The notes below the pieces were generated by a model. The model ran no database searches, was not told where the DNA came from, and saw only the letters and a list, made by a program, of their open reading frames with translations. A DNA stretch of 37,839 bases, taken from contig JADFWT010000016.1 of the NCBI GenBank assembly GCA_015233785.1, positions 1 to 37,839 of the forward strand. The letters run 5' to 3'. Positions within the stretch are counted from its first letter, which is position 1, and each line of letters opens with the position of its first letter. Positions 16,139 to 26,402 of the stretch are shown one piece after another. The translations under genes and the position numbers were made by a program. Origin of the DNA: Magnetococcales bacterium (GTDB lineage Bacteria > Pseudomonadota > Magnetococcia > Magnetococcales > JADFWT01).

Positions 16139-16636
16139 CTAGTCTCGCGCCTCCAGCCAGTTGCGGTGAATATGGATCAGCATGGCCGCCACCAGCGGCG
16201 TCAGCAAGGCGGTGGCCGCCGGTTTGCCGAGAATCATCGGCCAGTGGGGCGTCGGCACGCTGAGCAGGCCCAGAAGCCCCCACTGTATCAGGCTCTCCAG
16301 CAACAGCAGCACAATCAGCACCAGAGGCAGCAATACAAAATCCACGGTACGCAGTCGCTGGCCATAGGCATCCACCAGCAGCAGCGTGCCGATTTTGGTC
16401 AGGGCGTTGAGCCCCGGCAGGCCGCCAGAGAGCAGATCCAACACCAATCCGGCGCTGAAAGCCACGCCGAAACCGCAACGGTCCGGACGAAACAGCCGCC
16501 AGTAAAACAGCGCAATCATCACCAGATCAGGCCGAAAAAATGACCAGGTCTGCCACGGCAGAGCCAACTCCTGGATAGCCAACGCCAACCACACCGTAAG
16601 GGCCGGAATCCAGGAAATCAGCAGGGCAGCCAGCAT
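16139..16636 (-). CDS. mreD: Rod shape-determining membrane protein MreD
   Basis: Integral membrane component of the elongasome that works with MreC. The 165-residue protein is hydrophobic with about five helices; VMIALFYWRLFRPDRCGFG and GLVLDLLSGGLPGLNALT are the recognisable MreD blocks. ATG 16636 is preferred: GAGG lies 5 bases upstream and it starts 8 bases after the mreC stop. A longer frame from 16675 would add 13 charged residues before the first helix and overlap mreC. The stop abuts the mrdA start. Confidence 0.92.
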   Translation of the reverse strand: MLAALLISWIPALTVWLALAIQELALPWQTWSFFRPDLVMIALFYWRLFRPDRCGFGVAFSAGLVLDLLSGGLPGLNALTKIGTLLLVDAYGQRLRTVDFVLLPLVLIVLLLLESLIQWGLLGLLSVPTPHWPMILGKPAATALLTPLVAAMLIHIHRNWLEARD

Positions 16637-16643
16637 CTGCACC

Positions 16644-17627
16644 TCACTCCCCAGCCGCTTGAGAGGCGGACGCATCCGATGCGGCCAGAGGGGCAGGTGG
16701 CGTCTGGCGCTCGGCGGGAGCCGTGGGGCGCTTGACTGGCGCTTTGAGTGGTTGGCGAATCAACAGACGCGCCTCCTCCACCCGGTCGGCATCCGCCTCG
16801 GGCCGTATCACCACCTTCTGGAACAGCCCGGCATCGTGGGATTGCGCCTCAATCACCCGCCCCACCATGATCCCCTTGGGAAAAACCCCACCGGCCCCGG
16901 AGGTGATCACCCGGTCGCCGTACATGATATCCGCCTCTTTGGGCACAAAGGCCATATGCAGCACCGGCGTATTGGTGCCGCTGGCGATACCGCGTATACG
17001 GGTTCGCTGAGTCATCACCGGAATGCGGGAGTTAAGATCGTGAATGGACAGCGCCAGCGTACTGTTGTTACCTACATGGGCCACCCGCCCGATAAGACCG
17101 TCGGCCGCCACGACAGCAGCATCCGAGATCACGCCGTGGCGGCTACCGATGTGCAGCGTAAAAGCGCGGGAGAACGATGACGACGAGTTGCCCACAATGC
17201 GTGCTGCCAACATGCGATAGCTGGGATCGGTAGGGATCCCCAGCAGCGTGCGCAGACGGCGGTTCTCCTTGAGAAGCTCCATCATCCTCACCCGGTCGCT
17301 GCTCTGGCTGGCCAAGGAGGCCTTCAGGGCACGGTTATCTTGATCCACCCGGCGAATCTCATCATAGCGAGCCCGAGCACTGCGATAGAACTCCAGCGGC
17401 GAGCCCAGCACCCGCTGCACCGGACCAAACAGATCCAGCGTCACCACATACAGTGTGGAAAGATTGGGCGGCGCCGCACGAGAGGCCAACATCAGCGTCA
17501 GGGCGCAGAGCATCAAAAATCCGGCGGTTATCTGTCGCCGGTTCTGTTGCAGCAGATGGAGCAGAGCCGAAAGCATGCCGTGGTGGTGGTCGCCTTGTGT
17601 GAATCCGGGGTGGACGCCTGATGGCAC
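16644..17627 (-). CDS. mreC: Rod shape-determining protein MreC
   Basis: Periplasmic scaffold anchored in the inner membrane that bridges MreB/MreD to PBP2. One TM helix lies near residues 35-50, followed by a coiled coil (about 75-125, with RRVDQDNRALKASLAS) and the two beta-barrel domains; FSRAFTLHIGSRHGV and ITSGAGGVFPKGIMVGRV are the characteristic blocks. The C-terminal 40 residues are Pro/Ala-rich and probably disordered. The GTG at 17627 has AGGG 5 bases upstream; ATG 17576 (310 residues) is the alternative start and lacks a clear ribosome binding site. A terminator separates it from mreB. Confidence 0.94.
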   Translation of the reverse strand: MPSGVHPGFTQGDHHHGMLSALLHLLQQNRRQITAGFLMLCALTLMLASRAAPPNLSTLYVVTLDLFGPVQRVLGSPLEFYRSARARYDEIRRVDQDNRALKASLASQSSDRVRMMELLKENRRLRTLLGIPTDPSYRMLAARIVGNSSSSFSRAFTLHIGSRHGVISDAAVVAADGLIGRVAHVGNNSTLALSIHDLNSRIPVMTQRTRIRGIASGTNTPVLHMAFVPKEADIMYGDRVITSGAGGVFPKGIMVGRVIEAQSHDAGLFQKVVIRPEADADRVEEARLLIRQPLKAPVKRPTAPAERQTPPAPLAASDASASQAAGE

Positions 17628-17675
17628 TCTGACCCTATCCTACACAAATGGATGTTTTTTTACCTTATGATTGAC

Positions 17676-17706
17676 AAAAAAAAGCCGATCCTTGGAAGAC
17701 CGGCTT
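17676..17706 (-). terminator. Rho-independent terminator after mreB
   Basis: Reading the minus strand, a 9-bp stem with one G-U pair (17698-17706 with 17682-17690) closes a 7-base loop and is followed by eight T residues (17683-17676). It lies 31 bases after the mreB stop and before mreC. It should end or attenuate mreB transcripts, so mreCD-mrdA-rodA would depend on read-through or on a promoter in the 50 bases before mreC. Confidence 0.85.
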
Positions 17707-17736
17707 GTGACGGCTCTGCAGAGTGGGGCCATGGAG

Positions 17737-18954
<1,218 letters not shown>

Positions 18955-18967
18955 TCAAGAGGTAAAC

Positions 18968-21865
18968 GTGGCCAAATTCAAGAAGCGTCTGTTGATTGAT
19001 GTCACCGATCTCGATTTGCGCATTGAGGAGATTCTCGCCGAGTCGGACCAACCAGCCCTGGAAGAGCCGAAGCGCGGAAAGCTCCTGACGCTGTTTCGAG
19101 CTACCCTGGAGTACGGTCGTGATCGTCTCAGGCGGCACCATCTGGTGGGTGCCAGAGGCAAGTATATCGTCCAGGGCCACACCTATGTGATGGATCAACT
19201 GCTCCGCCGACTCTATGCACTCTCTGTCCACCACCGGGCCGCCCTGGAAGAGCAATCGCCAGAAGCCAAGGAGGGCGGACCCCTACTGCCGCGTCTGGCG
19301 GGAAAAATCCGCCAACGCATGAAAACCCGCAAGCCCAAAGAGACCCCATTCGCCCTTGTTGCCACCGGCGGCTACGGACGCGGTGAGCTGGCCCCCTGCT
19401 CCGACGTGGATCTACTTTTTCTGCTGCCGGAAGGCGACCCCAGCAAGGCGCTGGAGGGTCAGGTAGAGGCCATGCTCTACTTTCTCTGGGATCTGGGTAT
19501 CGATCTTGGCCATGCGGTGCGCGACATCAACGCCTGCGTGGAGCAAGCCCATGCCGAGCTGGAGATCCGCACCTCCATGCTGGAGTCGCGCTTTCTGGCC
19601 GGAGACCAGAAACTGTTCGACCACTACAAGGCCACCTTGAACTCGGAGGTGCTGCAACATAATCCCGCCGCCTTTCTGCGGGCCAAGCTCATCGAACACC
19701 ACAAGCGCCATGAACGTTTCGGCCACTCCATGTTCTACCTGGAGCCCAACGTCAAAGAGAGCCCCGGCGGCCTGCGGGATATCCACACCTTTTTCTGGAT
19801 CTCCAAATACCGTTATCAGGTGCAGAGACCCAGAGAGCTGGTGGCCCAAGGGGTGATTACCGAAGAGGAGTTTCGCACCTTCACCAAAAGCCGGGCTTTT
19901 TTGTGGCGGGTACGCAATGCGCTCCACTATCGCACCGGACGGCGGGAGGATCGGCTGACCTTCAACCAACAGGTGGAGATCGCCAGTGAGTTTGGCTATC
20001 GGGATCGACCTGGTATGCGCGGCGTGGAACTGTTTATGCGCCGCTATTACCAGATGGCCAAACAGATCGGCCATCTGACGCAAATTTTGCTGCAACACTA
20101 CGAAACCGGAAACCCCGAGAGCGGCGAGAACAAACCCCACCTGCTGGAGGACGTCTTCTATCTGGCCCAGGACAAGGTGATCGTGGATCGGCCCGAGTGC
20201 TTCAACGACCACCCCCCCCGGTTGATGAAAGTCTTCGAGGTGGCCCAACGCAACGCCAAGGGGATCCACCCTGAGACACTGCGCTGGGTGACCCAATCCC
20301 TATCCCTGGCAAACCGCGCCTTCCGTCAGAACAGCGAGGTAAACAGTATCTTCCTCCAGATGCTGAACGGCAAGCGGGCCGTAGCCTGGGTGCTGGATCG
20401 CATGAATACCTGCGGTCTGCTGGGACGCTATATCCCCGAGTTCGGACGCATCACCGGCCAGACCCAACACGACCTGTTTCACGTCTACACGGTGGATGAG
20501 CACTCCATCCGGGCGGTGGAGGCACTGCGCCATATCAAACAGGGCAAGTTCTCCGAAGAGCTACCCCTCTCCACCCGGCTGATCAAGCAAGTGCCCAACC
20601 AGGTGATTCTCTACCTGGCGACGCTGCTGCACGATATCGCCAAAGGGCGCGGCGGTCTGCACGAAATCAAAGGGGCGGAGATGGCACGGGTGATCTGCGC
20701 TCGCCTCGGCCTGGCCGAACCCAGCGTGGAGCTGGTGGCGTGGCTGGTGCGTCACCATCTGATCTTCTCCCGCACCGCCTTTCGGCGCGATATCAACGAC
20801 CCCGACACCCTGGCCGCGTTTGCCAAACAGGTGGCCAACACCGAACGACTGGATCTATTACTGCTGCTGACCGTGGCCGATATTCGCGCCGTAGGCCCCA
20901 GCGTCTGGAACTCCTGGAAAGCGACCTTACTGAGAAGGCTGCACGCCCGCACCCAGGAGATTCTCAACCGGGGAGTGTTCGGGCCCGCCGAGCTGGTCGA
21001 GTTGGCCGAAGAGAAAAAACAGGAGGTGCGCGCTCTGCTCAGAGGGCAAAAAGAGGCCCCCGGCATGGAGCGCTATCTGGAGCGCTACTATCCCGACTAC
21101 CTGATCTACTACGGTGCCGAAACCCTGGCGGCACACTATCTATCACTGGTGGCGTGGCTGGATGAGCCCCTGGCTATCGTGCTGCGGGATATGACCGAAT
21201 CGGAAACCACCGAAATCCTGGTGCATACCCAGGACCATCCGGGACTGTTCGCCATGATCGCCGGAGCGCTGGCCGCCGCCAAGACCAACATTCTGTTCGC
21301 CAATGCCGACACCACCAAGGATGGCATGGTACTGGATGTGTTTGTGGTGCAGGAGCTGACCGGAAAACCGCTGGTGGATCCCAAACGGCGGGCCGAGGTG
21401 CAGGAGGTGTTGCAGCAGGTTCTGTTCGGCAAGGTCCACCCGGAGACACTGCTGAATAAAAACCTCCCCCGATTGACCAAGGTGGCCGGACAGGGGTTCG
21501 TGGTGACCACCCAGGTGGTGGTGGATAACGACTTTTCCGATATCTGCACCATCTTGGAAATCACCACACTGGATCGACCGGGACTGCTGTTCACCATCAC
21601 CCGATCCCTCTCTCAGCAGGGGCTTCAGATTGCCACCTCCAAGATTGCCACCTATGGCGAAAGAGTGGTGGATGTGTTCTACGTCAAAGACCTATTCGGC
21701 ATGAAACTGACCCCCGGAAAAGCGCAGCGTGTGACCGACGCTCTGACAAAGGCCATTGAGGAACTGGACAAGGACATATTACCCTCTGGGAGAATCTTTG
21801 AATCCGCCAGCGCACTTTTAGAAGGCCCACCGGCCACAGAAGAGGCGCAAACAGCCGCCGTTTAG
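18968..21865 (+). CDS. glnD: Bifunctional PII uridylyltransferase/uridylyl-removing enzyme
   Basis: Primary glutamine sensor of the nitrogen system: adds UMP to PII when glutamine is low and removes it when high. Domain order is nucleotidyltransferase with GGYGRGE (134-140) and the metal-binding D146/D148 in CSDVD, a GlnE-like helical linker, an HD hydrolase domain with H555-D556 in LLHDIAKGRGG, and two C-terminal ACT domains (about 750-825 and 860-935) that bind glutamine. The GTG at 18968 is chosen because AGAGG sits 5 bases upstream and VAKFKKRLL reads as a natural start; a TTG at 18905 would add 21 residues. Length 965 is near the family norm. It diverges from mreB and is followed 44 bases later by a DAHP synthase. 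Confidence 0.97.
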   Translation: MAKFKKRLLIDVTDLDLRIEEILAESDQPALEEPKRGKLLTLFRATLEYGRDRLRRHHLVGARGKYIVQGHTYVMDQLLRRLYALSVHHRAALEEQSPEAKEGGPLLPRLAGKIRQRMKTRKPKETPFALVATGGYGRGELAPCSDVDLLFLLPEGDPSKALEGQVEAMLYFLWDLGIDLGHAVRDINACVEQAHAELEIRTSMLESRFLAGDQKLFDHYKATLNSEVLQHNPAAFLRAKLIEHHKRHERFGHSMFYLEPNVKESPGGLRDIHTFFWISKYRYQVQRPRELVAQGVITEEEFRTFTKSRAFLWRVRNALHYRTGRREDRLTFNQQVEIASEFGYRDRPGMRGVELFMRRYYQMAKQIGHLTQILLQHYETGNPESGENKPHLLEDVFYLAQDKVIVDRPECFNDHPPRLMKVFEVAQRNAKGIHPETLRWVTQSLSLANRAFRQNSEVNSIFLQMLNGKRAVAWVLDRMNTCGLLGRYIPEFGRITGQTQHDLFHVYTVDEHSIRAVEALRHIKQGKFSEELPLSTRLIKQVPNQVILYLATLLHDIAKGRGGLHEIKGAEMARVICARLGLAEPSVELVAWLVRHHLIFSRTAFRRDINDPDTLAAFAKQVANTERLDLLLLLTVADIRAVGPSVWNSWKATLLRRLHARTQEILNRGVFGPAELVELAEEKKQEVRALLRGQKEAPGMERYLERYYPDYLIYYGAETLAAHYLSLVAWLDEPLAIVLRDMTESETTEILVHTQDHPGLFAMIAGALAAAKTNILFANADTTKDGMVLDVFVVQELTGKPLVDPKRRAEVQEVLQQVLFGKVHPETLLNKNLPRLTKVAGQGFVVTTQVVVDNDFSDICTILEITTLDRPGLLFTITRSLSQQGLQIATSKIATYGERVVDVFYVKDLFGMKLTPGKAQRVTDALTKAIEELDKDILPSGRIFESASALLEGPPATEEAQTAAV

Positions 21866-21909
21866 GCGTCATACGGCGGGTGAATGAACCAAATACAACT
21901 GCGTGGTAA

Positions 21910-23259
21910 ATGATTGTGTCCAAAACCTGGGATCCCAACTCCTGGCGCCGCCATGAAGCGCTGCAACAGCCTGAATGGCCCGACCAGGACCGCCTGAAAG
22001 AGAGCTTTGACAATCTCGGCTCGTTTCCACCTCTGGTGTTTGCCGGTGAGGTGCGCTCGCTGCAGAAGCGTCTGGCCAAGGTTGCCAAGGGAGAGGCGTT
22101 TTTGCTCCAGGGGGGCGATTGCGCCGAGTCGTTCAACAATTTTACTGCCGACTCCATCCGCGACAAGCTGAAAGTGCTGTTGCAGATGGCGGTGATTCTC
22201 ACCTATGGCCTCAATAAGCCGATTGTCAAAGTGGGCCGCATCGCCGGACAGTTTGCCAAGCCGCGCTCCAAATCCACAGAGACCAAAAACGGCGTCTCAC
22301 TACCCAGCTTTCGCGGGGAATCGGTGAACGACCCCTACTTCAGCGAAGCGGCACGCATGCCCGATCCCAAACGACTGGAGCGGGCCTATTTTCAATCCGC
22401 CGCCACCCTGAATCTGCTGCGTGCCCTGACCCACGGCGGCTATGCCGACCTGCGCAAGGTGCACAACTGGAATCAGGACTTTGTCGCCGCAAGTCCAGAA
22501 GGACAGCGCTACGCCCAGTTGGCCGAGAGCATCGACAACTCGCTACGCTTTTTCGAAGTGGCCGGCGTCACGGCAAAAAACACACCCATGCTCCGGGAAA
22601 TTGAGTACTACACCAGCCATGAGGCGCTGATTCTGGAGTATGAACAGGCGTTGACTCGGGTGGATTCGCTGTCGAACCTCCAGTACGACTGTTCGGCGCA
22701 CATGCTCTGGATCGGCGAGCGGACCCGCCATCTGGACGGTGCCCATGTGGAGTTTTTACGTGGCGTTCAGAACCCTCTCGGTTGCAAAATCGGCCCCACC
22801 GCCACGGCCGAAGATGTAATCGGCCTCTGCGATAAGCTCAACCCGGAGAATATCCCCGGTCGCCTGACTCTGATCACCCGCTTCGGACACGACAAGATTG
22901 GCGACGGCCTGCCGAAGCTGCTGCGCGGCGTACAAAAAGAGGGGCGCTCGGTCATCTGGAGCTGTGACCCCATGCACGGCAACACCTTTACCGCCTCCAC
23001 CGGCCACAAGACCCGCTCTACCGAACATATCTTCCAGGAAATTGAGCACTTCTTCGAAATTCACAAGGCAGAAGGGACCGTAGCCGGGGGGGTTCATCTT
23101 GAGCTGACCGGCTCCGATGTCACCGAGTGCGTAGGCGGCTCCCACAAGGTGATGGAAGCCGATCTCAATCAGCGTTATGAGACCACCTGTGATCCGCGTC
23201 TCAATGCACGCCAAAGTCTGGACATTGCTTTCCGTATATCAGAGATTCTTTCCAACTGA
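21910..23259 (+). CDS. Class II 3-deoxy-7-phosphoheptulonate (DAHP) synthase
   Basis: First step of the shikimate pathway, joining phosphoenolpyruvate and erythrose 4-phosphate; cytoplasmic and metal dependent. It is the plant/actinobacterial class II type: WDPNSWRRHEALQQPEWPD at the N terminus, LLQGGDCAESF with the metal-binding Cys, VKVGRIAGQFAKPRS, the Arg-rich block SLPSFRGESVN, WSCDPMHGN with the metal His, and GGVHLELTGSDVTEC. Length 449 is normal. The gene ends at a strong bidirectional hairpin. It shares its strand with glnD, with a 44-base gap; co-transcription is possible but no functional link is evident. Confidence 0.96.
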   Translation: MIVSKTWDPNSWRRHEALQQPEWPDQDRLKESFDNLGSFPPLVFAGEVRSLQKRLAKVAKGEAFLLQGGDCAESFNNFTADSIRDKLKVLLQMAVILTYGLNKPIVKVGRIAGQFAKPRSKSTETKNGVSLPSFRGESVNDPYFSEAARMPDPKRLERAYFQSAATLNLLRALTHGGYADLRKVHNWNQDFVAASPEGQRYAQLAESIDNSLRFFEVAGVTAKNTPMLREIEYYTSHEALILEYEQALTRVDSLSNLQYDCSAHMLWIGERTRHLDGAHVEFLRGVQNPLGCKIGPTATAEDVIGLCDKLNPENIPGRLTLITRFGHDKIGDGLPKLLRGVQKEGRSVIWSCDPMHGNTFTASTGHKTRSTEHIFQEIEHFFEIHKAEGTVAGGVHLELTGSDVTECVGGSHKVMEADLNQRYETTCDPRLNARQSLDIAFRISEILSN

Positions 23260-23291
23260 GCACCTTAACTGTTTAACGATCAAACATGGAC

Positions 23292-23329
23292 GCAAAACAG
23301 CCCGAACCCTAAGGATCGGGCTGTTTTGC
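23292..23329 (+). terminator. Strong hairpin terminator after the DAHP synthase
   Basis: A perfect 14-bp inverted repeat (23292-23305 with 23316-23329) closes a 10-base loop. The stem base is A/T-rich on both sides (AAAACAG and CTGTTTT), so it would work as a terminator for the + strand and possibly also for the minus strand. It begins 33 bases after the stop codon. Confidence 0.85.
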
Positions 23330-23832
23330 TATGGGAATCATGCAGTCGTAGCCGTATCTTTTTCTTACAAGAATTTTGGTGAAACACAAAAGGCAGGATA
23401 TGCCGTTACGACAGGCACCTCATTAGAATGCGCCAACGCTTCCGCACTATTTAATTATTTTAGTTTGTATTCATCATATTTCTACCAAAATACACCCATC
23501 TACATCACAAATTTAAGTTGTTTTGCTTGGATTTGAAGTGCATTAAGGTGATTTTTTCATCAATCTGCACGAGCAAATCTATCTTCATATTGTCCCTCCC
23601 TATAAACACATGGTGTGACTGATGTTTTATGAAAAAATTATATTTAATTTGACGACTTACGTATAAATCGATAAATTTTTATAATCTTCTTAGGGTTTAT
23701 ACCTAGGGGTAATAGCCTGGACTCTCCTTGCTTGCAGCCCAGGGGAAAGGCCCTTTGTTCTTGGTGTGTTTGTGCTGGGGTATCTCTTAGGCGTCAGCAT
23801 CACCTGTTCGCACTTGCCCTATTAACCAGAAA
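23330..23832. other. AT-rich intergenic island ahead of the surface-protein gene
   Basis: About 500 bases with no supported gene, clearly more AT-rich than the genes on either side, especially 23440-23690. It holds a candidate promoter (23649-23685) and then a more GC-rich leader of about 140 bases (23692-23832). The leader contains short complementary segments (CCTGG near 23720 with CCAGG near 23742, and AAAGG-CCTTT near 23746-23756). It does not match a riboswitch consensus I know. Such islands are common upstream of regulated surface genes and can also mark horizontal transfer. Confidence 0.6.
23649..23685 (+). promoter_or_regulatory. Candidate sigma-70 promoter for the DUF4347 gene
   Basis: TTGACG at 23649-23654 is followed after 17 bases by TAAATT at 23672-23677, and a perfect TATAAT lies at 23680-23685. 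The whole segment is very AT-rich. Transcription would begin near 23692, leaving an untranslated leader of about 140 bases before the ATG at 23833. Confidence 0.45.
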
Positions 23833-26391
23833 ATGACTTGTGCCCCGTCTATCAAGGGAATATCCGCCGTGTCCTCTATCTCCGACTGTGCTCACAGGCC
23901 GTTATCTGACCGCAGCTCCATCGCGATGGAAAACCATTCCATAACTAAATTGGATCCAATCGCCACAAAGGTGGCTGCCACAGCATTGGAACCGCGCATT
24001 CTATTGGATGCCGCCGCCGTGGTTACCGGGGTTGAGGCACTGGCAGATGGGCCGGACTCCCAACAAGTTGTGATCGAAATCCAGAATTCGACCGATTCAG
24101 ATGTCCTGAACCAACCGGATAACCAGCTCGAAATGGCACCAACCGGTCGCCATGATGAGGTGCTGTTTGTCGATACGCGACTGGTGCAAGACTATGAACA
24201 TCTGCTCTCCGGTGTGGCCGAAGGCGTCACCGCTGTGCTGCTGAATGCCAGAGGCAACGGCCTGGAGCAGATAGCCCAAAGCTTGGCAGGGCGAGAGAAT
24301 CTCTCAGCCATTCACATCATGAGCCACGGCTCCGAAGGTAATCTCTGGCTGGGCACCGAATGGGTCAATCTGGAGAGCATGGAGAGCGCCGAGCACCAGC
24401 GTGAAGCGTGGTCGGCCATAGGCGATGCCCTGAACCAGGATGGCGATATTCTGCTCTACGCCTGCGGAACGGCATCCGGCGATGACGGGGCCGCCTTCGT
24501 GGAGGAGATTGCCCATCTGACCGGCGCCGATGTGGCCGCCTCAAACGACCGTACCGCCGCGGCGCAACAAGGTGGAAATTGGGATCTTGAGGTGGTCTCC
24601 GGCGTGGTGGAAACAACGTCGATTCTCGATACGGAAACCCAGCAGAGCTACGATTACGCCCTGGCCACCATCACCGTGACCAGCAACGCCGACAGCGGAA
24701 CCGGCTCCCTACGACAGGCAATTTCCGATGCCACCTCCGGCGATACCATCACCTTCAACAGCTCGATGACGGTGACGCTCTCATCGGGAGAGCTGGCCAT
24801 CAGTAAAAATCTCGAAATCGACGGCGACATCGACGATGACCTGATCGCCGATGTCACCATTGATGCCAACTACAGCAGCCGGGTCTTCAACATCTCCAGC
24901 GGCACCGTCAAGATGGATGGCCTGATCGTGACCCATGGTCTGCTCTATGGCGATGGCAGCGATGGCAGTGCACTGGGCGATGCCAACCAGGGAGGCAGCT
25001 CCCTGGGAGCCGGTATCTACAACGCCGGCACCCTGAGTGTCGTCAACAGCACCATTACCATGAACTTCGCCTCCGGCGGCGGCGGCGGCGCAGGAAGCGG
25101 CACCCTCGCCTCTGGTGGCGGTGGCGGTGGCGGCTACAACGGGATAGGAGGCGGTACTGGAGGTGCTTTTGCCATCAATGGCACCTACTATACCGCAACT
25201 GCTGGCAGCGGCGGATCAGGCAGCGATGGCGGCTACCCCGGCACACCCGCGTACACCGCTTATCATGGCCAAGGCGGCTCTTCCACCGGAGGCGCGGAAG
25301 CCAGCGGCTATTCGTGGATCTGGGGTTCCGGCGGTAAGGGCGGTACGGCGGCTGTGGGCTCCATCTCCATCGGCGGCGGCGGCGGCGGTGTCTCCAATCG
25401 GAATCAGGGCACCGGCGGCGGGGCGTGGGGTGGACACGCCGTCGGCGGCATCCACAATACCGCCTCCGGCATACTGAATATCGCCAGCAGCACCCTCTCC
25501 TATAACTTCGGGGCCGGTGGTGGTGGTGGTGGTGGCAACGCCAGCATCGGCGTCGGCGGACACGGTATCGGGGCCATCTACACATTGGGCACGCTTAACT
25601 TCAACTCCAGTACCGTGACACTCAGCAATAATGTCGGTGACGGCGGCGACTCCGGGGCCAGCGGGCTCTATAACAGCTTGGTCACCTCCACCAACGACAT
25701 CCAGGGGACCGCCTCGGACAACACCTCCCTGACCATCACCAATATTTCCAGTACCACCACCAGTACGGCACCCCTGATCCCCACAATCTTCTGGAGTGGC
25801 ATGAGACCATCGGCCGGCTCCGGTGACAGCGGCTTCGGTGACAGCGGCTCCCAGAACGGCGACAATGCCGACAGTGACAACACGCCCATTTTTTCGCCCT
25901 CGGCCTGGCTCACCACCAACAACGGCACACCTGGCGACGCCACATCCGACAGCTCAGTAACCACCGCCCTGGACAGCAATGCCGGACGCCTCACTTCGGC
26001 AAACGTCATCAACAATCCTGGCGGAGGCCAAACCTCTGCATCTTCTCGTCTGATGACCTCATCAGGAGATTCGGGAATTTTCAACGCCCCGCCGCCTGCC
26101 GCCCTGGGTGGCGGATTGGATGGCAACCTGGGCTTTGACGGCGGTTTCGGAATCCCCGGCATCACCATTCAGGCGTTCCGGATTGAACCGGGAGAGGACG
26201 CACTCGATGCCCATGAACTGGCGCAACTTGCAGAGCCGGATGTCGTAAATTCCTTCCAGAGCCAGCTCCAAGAGCCCCCAGAGAAGGACATCATCAAAGC
26301 CGCTCCACCTATGGCGTTCAGTGCGCAGTTACAGCAGCAGGTAGGACAATTCAATGCTATGCGGGCACGTTTGATGCGAGCGTTCAGCTAA
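23833..26391 (+). CDS. LEPR/DUF4347 surface-type protein with glycine-rich beta-helix region
   Basis: Predicted secreted or cell-surface protein of 852 residues. Near the N terminus (about 54-62) is the motif LEPRILLDAAA, typical of large exported adhesin-like proteins without a classical signal peptide. A DUF4347 domain follows (about 115-265: VLFVDTRLVQDYEHLL, HIMSHGSEGNLWLG, LLYACGTASGDDGAAF). Next is a right-handed beta-helix-like segment (about 277-640; SNADSGTGSLRQAISDATSG, then repeated GTLxxxNSTxT strands) interrupted by Gly-rich runs. A Ser/Asn/Thr-rich low-complexity part leads to a short C terminus with FSAQLQQQVGQFNAMRARL, perhaps a secretion signal. It is short compared with the multi-thousand-residue DUF4347 adhesins, and no RTX repeats are visible. 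No type I secretion genes are adjacent. A second Met (23926) is an alternative start. Confidence 0.8.
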   Translation: MTCAPSIKGISAVSSISDCAHRPLSDRSSIAMENHSITKLDPIATKVAATALEPRILLDAAAVVTGVEALADGPDSQQVVIEIQNSTDSDVLNQPDNQLEMAPTGRHDEVLFVDTRLVQDYEHLLSGVAEGVTAVLLNARGNGLEQIAQSLAGRENLSAIHIMSHGSEGNLWLGTEWVNLESMESAEHQREAWSAIGDALNQDGDILLYACGTASGDDGAAFVEEIAHLTGADVAASNDRTAAAQQGGNWDLEVVSGVVETTSILDTETQQSYDYALATITVTSNADSGTGSLRQAISDATSGDTITFNSSMTVTLSSGELAISKNLEIDGDIDDDLIADVTIDANYSSRVFNISSGTVKMDGLIVTHGLLYGDGSDGSALGDANQGGSSLGAGIYNAGTLSVVNSTITMNFASGGGGGAGSGTLASGGGGGGGYNGIGGGTGGAFAINGTYYTATAGSGGSGSDGGYPGTPAYTAYHGQGGSSTGGAEASGYSWIWGSGGKGGTAAVGSISIGGGGGGVSNRNQGTGGGAWGGHAVGGIHNTASGILNIASSTLSYNFGAGGGGGGGNASIGVGGHGIGAIYTLGTLNFNSSTVTLSNNVGDGGDSGASGLYNSLVTSTNDIQGTASDNTSLTITNISSTTTSTAPLIPTIFWSGMRPSAGSGDSGFGDSGSQNGDNADSDNTPIFSPSAWLTTNNGTPGDATSDSSVTTALDSNAGRLTSANVINNPGGGQTSASSRLMTSSGDSGIFNAPPPAALGGGLDGNLGFDGGFGIPGITIQAFRIEPGEDALDAHELAQLAEPDVVNSFQSQLQEPPEKDIIKAAPPMAFSAQLQQQVGQFNAMRARLMRAFS
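25075..25536 (+). repeat. Glycine-codon triplet repeats within the DUF4347 gene
   Basis: Three short tandem runs of Gly codons: five GGC at 25075-25089, five GGC plus GGT at 25372-25389, and six GGT plus GGC at 25516-25536. Being triplets, any slippage would change the poly-Gly length without breaking the frame. They encode loops between predicted beta-helix strands. Confidence 0.8.
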
Positions 26392-26402
26392 CGAGCATCA
26401 CG

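Noticed and set aside
19412-20296. 294-codon open frame antisense to glnD
   Set aside because: glnD is complete and well conserved across this stretch; the antisense frame has no recognisable motif or ribosome binding site.
23692-23832. Cyclic-di-GMP (GEMM) riboswitch in the DUF4347 leader
   Set aside because: The conserved core sequences of GEMM-I are not present in the right order.
25075-25536. CRISPR-like or minisatellite array
   Set aside because: The repeats are simple Gly codon triplets inside an open frame, without spacers of uniform length.
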